Assembly (NCBI GenBank): GCA_027295245.1
Contig: JAPULF010000192.1
Span: 1 to 9,240, forward strand
Length of the DNA: 9,240 nt
Direction: 5' to 3'
Origin: Planctomycetota bacterium
GTDB taxonomy: Bacteria; Planctomycetota; Phycisphaerae; UBA1845; UTPLA1
A program made the position numbers and the translations under genes. Below, one piece after another: positions 1 through 6,600 of the stretch. Under the pieces are notes generated by a model, which was not told the origin of the DNA, ran no database searches, and saw nothing but the letters and a program-made list of their open reading frames with translations. How positions within the stretch are numbered: the first letter of the stretch is position 1; every line of letters begins with the position of its first letter.

Positions 1-764
1 GGCCAGTACTTGACCCGATGGTGCATGGGGGCCGCGGGGTTGGCGTACGAGTGGATGATGTGCTCGATCATCGTCTTGCCGTCGCGCCGCGACTTGCTGA
101 TGTAGCCGAAGAGCTTTCTCACGGGCCAGGTGTCGAGGATGTCCTCGAGCGGGTGGTGGTAGTCCATGTCGACGTAGTTGGCCTTGATCTTGCGCCGCTC
201 TTCCGGGACCGCGATGATCTTGGGGTTGGGCTTGCCGCGGAGAAAGCGGCTGTGGTTGGCGTACATCGCCGAGTTGACGTAGCCGTCGTCGGTCCGCTCG
301 GAGGTCTTGTTTTCGTTGTCGCTGATACGCTCGTCGTGGCCATAATACTTATTGATCCTGTTCGCGGTGGACAGTTCGGGGGCCTCGGTGCGGGAGTCGT
401 AGCGGCCCTTGCTGTCGACGCCGCGGCCGCGGCTGCCGTATTGCATGGACGCCCCGTTGCGACGGCGGCGGGCGCCGCGCGAGAGGGCCTCGTCGAGGTC
501 CGTGCCGCCGGCGATGCCGACGAATTGGGACGCCCCGTAGGGCATGTGTTCCGGGTTGTCGAAGACGTTGCCGTAGACCTGATCCTGCGGCACGCCGCCC
601 ACGGCCTTGCCATTGCCGCCCGACGAACAGCCGCCGCCCGATTGACCGTTTCCGTTGGGGCCGACTTCGCCAATGACCGGCAACGACAAAGACACATGTT
701 TTTCGACGGCGGAACCGGATTGACTCTGCTTGCCGTTACCGTTTGGGTGGCCGTTGTCGCTCAT
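1..764 (-). CDS. Unrecognised protein, N-terminal part, runs off the left edge
   Basis: The minus-strand frame starting at 764 stays open to base 1, giving 254 codons without a stop. The ATG at 764 is preferred over the ATG at 770 because an AAGGA site (771-775) lies 6 nt from 764 but abuts 770. The protein begins MSDNGHPNGNGKQ. Its first ~55 residues are rich in Gly, Asn and Ser and include a GGGCSSGG patch. Next comes a basic, Gly/Arg-rich, probably disordered stretch with the run RRRR. The last ~70 visible residues look folded: HHPLEDILDTWPVRKLFGYI, then MIEHIIHSY and HHRVKYWP. No catalytic motif lies inside the window. It sits 120 bp downstream of the radical SAM gene in the same direction and is probably co-transcribed. 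The folded part resembles the region before a catalytic core in some large Fe-S or radical SAM proteins, but I cannot assign a family. That it is a real gene is well supported by the start site, its shared frame and its ordered composition; its function is unknown. Confidence 0.72.
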   Translation of the reverse strand, partial: MSDNGHPNGNGKQSQSGSAVEKHVSLSLPVIGEVGPNGNGQSGGGCSSGGNGKAVGGVPQDQVYGNVFDNPEHMPYGASQFVGIAGGTDLDEALSRGARRRRNGASMQYGSRGRGVDSKGRYDSRTEAPELSTANRINKYYGHDERISDNENKTSERTDDGYVNSAMYANHSRFLRGKPNPKIIAVPEERRKIKANYVDMDYHHPLEDILDTWPVRKLFGYISKSRRDGKTMIEHIIHSYANPAAPMHHRVKYW

Positions 765-770
765 GGGCAT

Positions 771-775
771 TCCTT
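771..775 (-). promoter_or_regulatory. Ribosome binding site that sets the start at 764
   Basis: Read on the minus strand this is AAGGA, followed by six bases (ATGCCC) and then ATG at 764. The spacing suits the ATG at 764 and rules against the ATG at 770, which directly abuts the site. Confidence 0.6.
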
Positions 776-794
776 CATGATTTCAATTTCCGCT

Positions 795-818
795 GGTGCG
801 AGATTCCCATCTCGCACC
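795..818 (-). other. Perfect 10-bp hairpin between two genes
   Basis: The arms GGTGCGAGAT (795-804) and ATCTCGCACC (809-818) are exact reverse complements around a 4-base loop. It lies in the 120-bp gap after the radical SAM gene and about 30 bp before the start at 764. No T-run follows on either strand, so a standard intrinsic terminator is unlikely. It may act as an mRNA processing or stability element, a protein-binding inverted repeat or a leader structure for the next gene. The pairing is seen directly; the role is inferred. Confidence 0.5.
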
Positions 819-826
819 CACGCTCC

Positions 827-842
827 CGGGAATCCTTTCCCG
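827..842 (-). other. Second small hairpin in the same gap
   Basis: The arms CGGGAA (827-832) and TTCCCG (837-842) pair perfectly around a 4-base loop. It lies 8 bp from the 10-bp hairpin at 795-818, so the transcript between the two genes can form two stem-loops in a row. A 6-bp stem alone could be chance; its position next to the stronger hairpin is the reason to record it. Confidence 0.3.
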
Positions 843-884
843 CGAATTCTGCACCAGCGTGCTTGCAAAACTTTGTTCATCAAC

Positions 885-3017
885 TCACCCGCATCCGCAG
901 CCGCTACCACAGCCGCCTATCTTGCTTTGTCCGCCGGCGCCACCGGCTACCGGCAACGTCAGCAGCGAGGCCAATGCGCTGCCGTCGCGTTCCAGCGTCT
1001 TCCAGCTTTCGTCTTCGTCCGGCTCGACGCCGAATCGGCCGGCCCAGGGCATGACCGCATTCGGACTGCTGGGCGGGACGATCTTCTGGCCGGGGTGTTC
1101 CTTGACCCAGGTTTCGTTGGGCGTGCTCCACATGGCCTCGATGAACGGGCGGTAGGTCGGGCCGCTGTTGTACGTGCAGAAGGGATAGATGCCGTCCGGA
1201 GTGCTGTAGTGGATGACGCAACGCTTGACGCGCTCTACGTCGTAGTTGTATCGATCTTGAAAGTGCATTCCCGCACACATCATGGTGCGATAGTTTTGGT
1301 GCTTGGCCTTGTCGGAGCGGCCGTCCTGCTTGCTGACGCAACCCTGGATCGCCCGAATGAAGCGCAGCGGCGTGAGGCCCTTGGGGGCGGTGCCTCTGCG
1401 AAAATTTTTCAGGACCATCCACAGGATCTTGGCCTTGTCGAGACGCGTGATTCGCTCCTTGGGGCCGAGCTTTTTCGCCAACTCATTCATCTCGGTAAAC
1501 ATCGACGCAATGTCGAAGACGGCTGGAATCGGAACGACGCGCTCGCGGGTCGGCTGGCCGGCGTATTCCTCGGGAGCGACCAGGAAGTAGGTGCCGAAGG
1601 CGCAGTCGGTGTGGCAACTGCTTCGGATCTTGGGCTTGTTTTCGACCGCCGAGAGCAATTCGCTGAGCGGCACGACGAACGAGAGCGGGAAGAAATCGCG
1701 CTCCAACTCCGCGCCGGTGTGATCGGCGACGGCGTGGGCCAGGTCACCCAGGGTGTAGCGCTTCTTGGCAAGCTCGCGGCGGTTGATTCGTCCGGTGAAC
1801 ACCACCGGTTGATAGCTGATTGCGCTGATCACGTCGCAATTGGCGATGGCGAAGTCGAAAATCTTCGAGACCTGATCGTTGTTTTCGCCGTTGATAAGCG
1901 TCGGAACCAAACACACCTTCAGGCCGACCTTTCGGGCATTCTCGATGGCCTGGAGCTTCCTTTCGAGCAGCTCCTCGCCGCGGACGAACTTGTAGATTCG
2001 ATCGTCGAGTCCGTCGAACTGGAGGTACAGCGTGTGGAGGCCCGCCTCCTTGGACCGCTCGGCGAACTCCAGATTTGCGTGGGTGATCCCGTTGGTTGCG
2101 ATCTGGATGTTTGTGACGCCGAGTTCGCCCGCACGGCGGACGATGTCGTGGAATCGGCTGTGCAGGGTGGGTTCGCCACCGGAGAACTGCACGCTGGTGC
2201 AGGGCGTGGGCCGGCAGTCGAGCAACTGCTTCAACTCCTTCTCGATCTCTTCGAAGCTGGGTTCGTGGACGTAGCCGGCGTCGTTGGCGTTGGCGAAACA
2301 GACGGGGCAGGTCAGGTTGCAGCGATTGGTGAGGTCGATGTTCGCCAGCACGGCGGTCGACTGATGCTGGTTGCACAAACCGCAATCGGACGGGCAACTC
2401 ACGGCGTCGGTGACCTTGGGATTGGTCAGGCCGGGCTGGTCTTCGAATGTCCAGTAGCTGGCGCGCAGATATATATTGACATCGCTATTGATGCAGTCGC
2501 GAAAATAGCCGTGCGTCGGACACGTCTTTTCGATCATGACGCGCCCGTTCTTGACGTAGTAGCGGCCCAGGACGTTGCACGAGCACTCGGGGCAGAGCGT
2601 TTCCAGGGTGCGGGGCAGTTCGTGAACGATCGGGTTGATCCGCGTCCCGCCGTAGGTGAACTTCGGCGAGTCGGGCAGGGTGTTTCGGGCCTCGGGGTGC
2701 CAAAGAACGTCGTGATGGGCCTCGAGGACCTCGCCGCAGTTGTGACAGCGGATCGAGAGGACGACCTGATCTTCGACCATGAAAAACGTCGAGGGAACTA
2801 CGGCGTTGCACGTGGGGCATTCGCTGAGCATCTCCCACGGCAGGCGGGTGTGCTTCGGGTCGTAACGCCGGAGGGACAGCTTGTAACGGTCAAGGGCCGA
2901 CTTGGCGTTTCGCCGTGTGACCGCGGGGCGCGGCTCGTAGGCCATGTACGTCGGGTTCTTCTTGGCCCAACGCCGCAGATGGATTGGAACTTCCGGTATT
3001 TCTTTCGTCCGAGGCAT
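885..3017 (-). CDS. Cysteine-rich radical SAM protein, COG1964 / tetraether lipid synthase (Tes)-like
   Basis: Predicted 710-residue radical SAM enzyme that would cleave S-adenosylmethionine at a [4Fe-4S] cluster to form a radical. The radical SAM motif is C233-x3-C237-x2-C240 (NRCNLTCPVC), followed by FSGGEPT at ~278-284. Before it lie a two-CxxC ribbon or rubredoxin-like site (C67/C70, C91/C94), a CPEC...CPTHG element (C142, C145, C166) and CPSDCGLC (C208, C212, C215). After it come C468 and C472, then C581, C600 and C614, the last two in RCVIHY and YPFCTYN blocks. This set matches the COG1964 family, which includes Methanocaldococcus MJ0619/Tes, where extra Fe-S and rubredoxin-type sites support C-C coupling of lipid tails. 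Length fits that family plus a tail. The protein ends in GGCGSGCGCG. The ATG at 3017 is chosen because GGAG lies 7 nt upstream; a GTG at 3137 would add 40 residues with no good site. Family assignment is strong; a lipid substrate is inferred, since COG1964 members may differ in substrate. Confidence 0.87.
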   Translation of the reverse strand: MPRTKEIPEVPIHLRRWAKKNPTYMAYEPRPAVTRRNAKSALDRYKLSLRRYDPKHTRLPWEMLSECPTCNAVVPSTFFMVEDQVVLSIRCHNCGEVLEAHHDVLWHPEARNTLPDSPKFTYGGTRINPIVHELPRTLETLCPECSCNVLGRYYVKNGRVMIEKTCPTHGYFRDCINSDVNIYLRASYWTFEDQPGLTNPKVTDAVSCPSDCGLCNQHQSTAVLANIDLTNRCNLTCPVCFANANDAGYVHEPSFEEIEKELKQLLDCRPTPCTSVQFSGGEPTLHSRFHDIVRRAGELGVTNIQIATNGITHANLEFAERSKEAGLHTLYLQFDGLDDRIYKFVRGEELLERKLQAIENARKVGLKVCLVPTLINGENNDQVSKIFDFAIANCDVISAISYQPVVFTGRINRRELAKKRYTLGDLAHAVADHTGAELERDFFPLSFVVPLSELLSAVENKPKIRSSCHTDCAFGTYFLVAPEEYAGQPTRERVVPIPAVFDIASMFTEMNELAKKLGPKERITRLDKAKILWMVLKNFRRGTAPKGLTPLRFIRAIQGCVSKQDGRSDKAKHQNYRTMMCAGMHFQDRYNYDVERVKRCVIHYSTPDGIYPFCTYNSGPTYRPFIEAMWSTPNETWVKEHPGQKIVPPSSPNAVMPWAGRFGVEPDEDESWKTLERDGSALASLLTLPVAGGAGGQSKIGGCGSGCGCG

Positions 3018-3024
3018 CCACTCG

Positions 3025-3028
3025 CTCC
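3025..3028 (-). promoter_or_regulatory. Ribosome binding site for the radical SAM gene
   Basis: GGAG on the minus strand, seven bases before the ATG at 3017. A weak 5-bp stem (3039-3043 with 3048-3052) lies just upstream. This site decides the start in favour of the 710-residue form over a GTG at 3137. Confidence 0.55.
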
Positions 3029-3176
3029 GTATAGTCGTGGGCGCTTTCGCCCGCACCGCGCCGGCACAGTAGCTCCCTTTGATACGATATCGAGTCGCCT
3101 CATAATCCGCCCGCCGCGCCTGGAAGGGGCGGGACACCCGCTCGGACTGCGGCGCTACGATCTTCCCGAAGCTACA

Positions 3177-3464
3177 TTAGTCCGGCAGCACCTCCAGTTT
3201 CGCCAGTTCCTGTTCAATCCGTTCCGGCTCCAACTCCTCGCCGGCGTTCATACGATCAATCAGCTTCTGAAGCACTTGTTTGCCTGTTTCCTTGCCGCGC
3301 TCCGCCAGGAACCCGTCATAAACATGCTCACCGGCCATCGCTCGGGCGATTTCCTTTTCCTTGTTGTGTTCATCCAATTCGGTGAAATAGACCACTCGAT
3401 AAAGCCGGTCGTAGTCGGCTTCCCGGTAGATCTCGAACATGATCTTGTCTGCGGCAAGCGGCAT
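3177..3464 (-). CDS. Small unrecognised soluble protein (95 aa)
   Basis: I do not recognise this protein. It starts MPLAADKIMFEIYREADYD and continues with a YRVVYFTELDEHNKEKEIA block, then AMAGEHVYDGFL and an acidic helical C-terminus. It has no Cys, no signal peptide and no membrane segment. The ATG at 3464 has AAGG seven bases upstream (3472-3475). Alternatives are an upstream ATG at 3503, which adds 13 residues, and an internal ATG at 3440 (MFEIYREADYD), which may be the true conserved start. The ordered, charged helix-like composition and position between two recognisable genes on the same strand argue that it is real. The gap to the gene upstream is 174 bp and to the gene downstream 159 bp. 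It could be an accessory or regulatory partner of the redox genes, or an unrelated passenger; the sequence gives no catalytic clue. Confidence 0.68.
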   Translation of the reverse strand: MPLAADKIMFEIYREADYDRLYRVVYFTELDEHNKEKEIARAMAGEHVYDGFLAERGKETGKQVLQKLIDRMNAGEELEPERIEQELAKLEVLPD

Positions 3465-3611
3465 TTGTCGACCTTGCACTCCCGTTCGACCGGCGCCGGG
3501 CATTCCCGTTCATCGAAACCAGCCTCTGTTTCGAACGACGTGTGGCACCGGATCGGCCCGGGCGACCGTTGCCGCGACAAGTTTCACGTCGGCGAGCGGC
3601 CAATGCAAGTC

Positions 3612-3638
3612 GCCGGACAGGCGCCGCCTGCATCCGGC
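3612..3638 (-). terminator. Bulged hairpin directly after a stop codon; terminator-like without a T-run
   Basis: On the minus strand, right after the TGA at 3641-3639, GCCGGA and CAGGC (with a 2-nt TG bulge between them) pair with GCCTG and TCCGGC around a 3-base loop. That makes 11 GC-rich pairs. The downstream sequence is GACTTGCATTGG, with no U-tract, so classical intrinsic termination is doubtful. It could cause partial termination, protect the 3' end of the long upstream message or set the ratio between the activase and the downstream genes. The pairing is seen; the role is inferred. Confidence 0.4.
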
Positions 3639-6600
3639 TCAAACGCCGATCAGCACGCCTCGCTCTTCGCGGATCGGCGCCGCCTCCTTCGAACGGAGTT
3701 CTGTCTCCAACGAGGCCAGCTTTGCCTCGATTTCCGCCATTTTCATGTGGCGTCGCACCAGCTTTTCGTGATGCCGCTTCAGGAAATACGCGATCGTTTC
3801 TATCCGAATCCTGATCGATCCGACCGGCTTATTCTCGTCGATGTCCTTGAAGCAGAAGTAGGGCGTTCCGGAGTTCTCGATCACTTCTTCGATCGTGGTG
3901 TAGATCGGGGCATCGTGCCCGCATTTGAAGCTGGACAACTCCAAGGCGACCAGGTTCGGGTGGCGAGCGGCGTACTTGGCGGCCCAGACCTTGCGGTTGG
4001 TGTTTTCGCTGTAGGAGTTTTTCCAGGCGTCTTCTATGGAGAGCAGGCTTTGGAAGTCTCCGCGACGGACCTCCTCGCCGAACAAGCGTTCGAGGATGTC
4101 TTCGTCGCGCGGCAGGACGTCCATAGTGAAGACCGGGATGCCGATTTTCTGGAACTCGTCGGGGATTTCGTGACAGACGCCGGGGTCGTGGTGGTACGGG
4201 CGGGTCAGCAGGACTACGCCGATCTCGTTTTCGCGCTCGAGACGGTCGAGCAGTTCGCGGGCGTCTTTTCGCAGTCTTGCGTAAAACGATTCGTAGTGTT
4301 CCCAAGCCACCTTGCAGGCACGGAGGTTTTCGTCTTCCGACAGCCCGAACTTGTCCTTGAACTCGCCGAACATTTGCCGTGCCATCAGCGGCGGCTCGCT
4401 CATGTTGACGAAGGTGTCGAGGTATTCGACGCCGAACTCTGCGAAGACGTTGCTTTCCTTGGTGAAGGCGGCCTTTACGGCCTCCGGCGTGGTGGTGACC
4501 GTGGGGCATGCCCGGCGGCTTTGGGTGCCGTCGAGGAAGGTGGGCATGCAGTCGATCATCGGAAAGAAGATGTAGTCGAGCGGCTGTTTCTCGCTGTGCT
4601 TGTGATAGAGGAGGTTGTGAACGTGGGGGATGCCGATCTTGCTCGGGAAGCAGGGATCGATCGCCCCGCGTTTGGCGCCTTCCTTGTACATCTCCTCGCC
4701 GGTGTAGTCGCTCCAGATCAGGTTGCGTTTAGAAAGCCCCAGGGACTCGAAGTAGGCCATGAACCACGGGGCCATCGAGTACATGTTCAGGACGCGGGGC
4801 ATGCCGATGCGGATGTCCTTGCGGAGTTGCATCAGATCGACACGGCGGGCCAGCCGTTTGCGCGACAGAAGGCCGACCTTGGGTACCGGGTCGGCGACAC
4901 TTGCAACACCGGTCGGCTTGAACGCCTCGTTCGCGGTAATCTCGGCGAAGTTGGGGTTGGCCTTCTTGACACCGTCCAGACCCTTCTTGATGTCTCGCAT
5001 GTCGTTTACGTCTTCCACTGTTCCTTTTTCGCAGGTGGCGATAATGAGGCGCTGTTCACCTTGTTCGAGCGGAACCTTGGATTTTTTCTTGGTGGAAGCA
5101 TTCTTCAATGCCTGCCCGGCGGATGCCTGCTGATCGGGGGTCTCCGGGCCGGACTTCAGCAACTGGGACGACAAATCCACGAGCGCCCCGGTTGGGGCGG
5201 GTTGTTCGCCGGACTTGACGTCGATGAAGGTTCGCAGGCACTTGTTCTTGCAGAAATAGCAACGGGTGTTTTCGTCGCGGGTGGTGCGGAACTCGAGCTT
5301 CTGGACCCGATCGAGGCCGATGAACTCCGTGCGCTGACCGGCCTCGGTGTAGAGCCGATGGGCCTCCACGCCGCAGCCGATGGCGCCCGCCTCGCCGCAG
5401 AACTTGTGGACCCTGATGTCGGGTTCGACGCCGGTGCCGCGGAAGCGCGACCGGATGAAGTCTACCTGCGACTTGACGGCGGCGAGATTGTGTTGTGTGC
5501 CGCCCTGGAGGATGAATTTGGTTCCGAGCTTGGAGAGATTGGGGATCTGCGAGACATAGAGCCAGATGTTCTTGGGCAACACGTCGCACAGGCCCGCCAT
5601 GATCTCCTTGGGCGCCCAGCCCTGGCGCTGGAAGTCCACGATGTCGGACTGCATGAAGACGGCGCAGCCGTAGCCGAATTGGGGCATGGCCTCGGCACTG
5701 AAGGCGATATCGGCGAATTCCTCGACGGTATAGCCGAAGCCCTGGGCGGTGGACTGCAAGAAGTAACCGTTGCCAGCCGAGCATTGGGTGTTCAGCTTGA
5801 AGTCCTTGACCTGCCCGTTCTTCAGGATGATCAGCTTGATGTCCTGGCCGCCGACATCGATGATGACGTCGGTGCCGGGATAGAAGTGCAGGCCCGCCTG
5901 GGTGTGTGCGACGGTTTCAACGAGGGCTACGTCGGCGTTGATTACGTCCTTGAGTATGTCCTTGGCGTAGCCGGTGGTTCCGACGCCGAGGATTTCGAGA
6001 GAGCAGCCCTGGTCCTCGACTTGACTCTGGATGAGGGCGAATATCTCCATCGTGTCTTCGATGGGATTGCCCTTGGAAAGCTGGTACGCCTTGGCGATGA
6101 CGTTCTTGTCTTCGTCGAGCAGGACGCCCTTGGTACTGGTGCTGCCGCCGTCGAGGCCGATGAAGCCGCGAACGGTGGTGCCCGCGGGGAATTTCTTGGG
6201 CGACCAGGGCTCCTTGCGGTGGGCGGCCCTGAATGCCAGCAATTCATCTTTGTCCTTGCACAGGCCGCTGCCACCCGCGACCTTCTTTTCTTCGAGGCGA
6301 CCGACGTTGATGTACCAGTTGAGATCGTCGATTCCCCGATAAACGCCCTGATTGGGATTGTCTTCGAGTTCGATCTTCGCGTATTCGACCGCGCCGATCG
6401 CCGCAAAATACTGACCGTTGTCCGGGACGGCGATCAACTCTTCGATCGGCTTGTCGGGAATCTCTACGTTTCGCTCTTTCCACACGATGGGAATGTTGGC
6501 TCGCCAGCAGTCCTGCATGCCCTTGATGTAGGTGTTGGGCCCGCCAAGAAGCAGCACTTGCGGTCGAAGCGTGTGCCCGCGCGTCAACACCGAGAGATTC

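Noticed and set aside
119..697. Minus-strand frame of 192 codons rich in Arg, Ser, Thr and Ala
   Set aside because: It overlaps the better-supported gene at 1-764 in another frame; its composition is typical of an out-of-frame reading of GC-rich coding DNA.
3024..3034. TATACG on the minus strand as a -10 promoter element
   Set aside because: It lies too close to the start codon, overlaps the ribosome site, and no -35 element is visible at the right distance.
3018..3137. N-terminal extension of the radical SAM protein from a GTG at 3137
   Set aside because: No good ribosome site precedes the GTG, while GGAG stands 7 nt before the ATG at 3017; the added 40 residues do not look conserved.
3129..3141. 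Short stem GCGGG/CCCGC as a terminator after the small gene
   Set aside because: Only 5 bp with a 3-base loop and no T-run; likely chance in GC-rich DNA.
3490..3499. Perfect 10-bp palindrome CCGGCGCCGG as an operator
   Set aside because: Short self-complementary GC runs are expected by chance in DNA of this composition, and it is not placed near a recognisable promoter.
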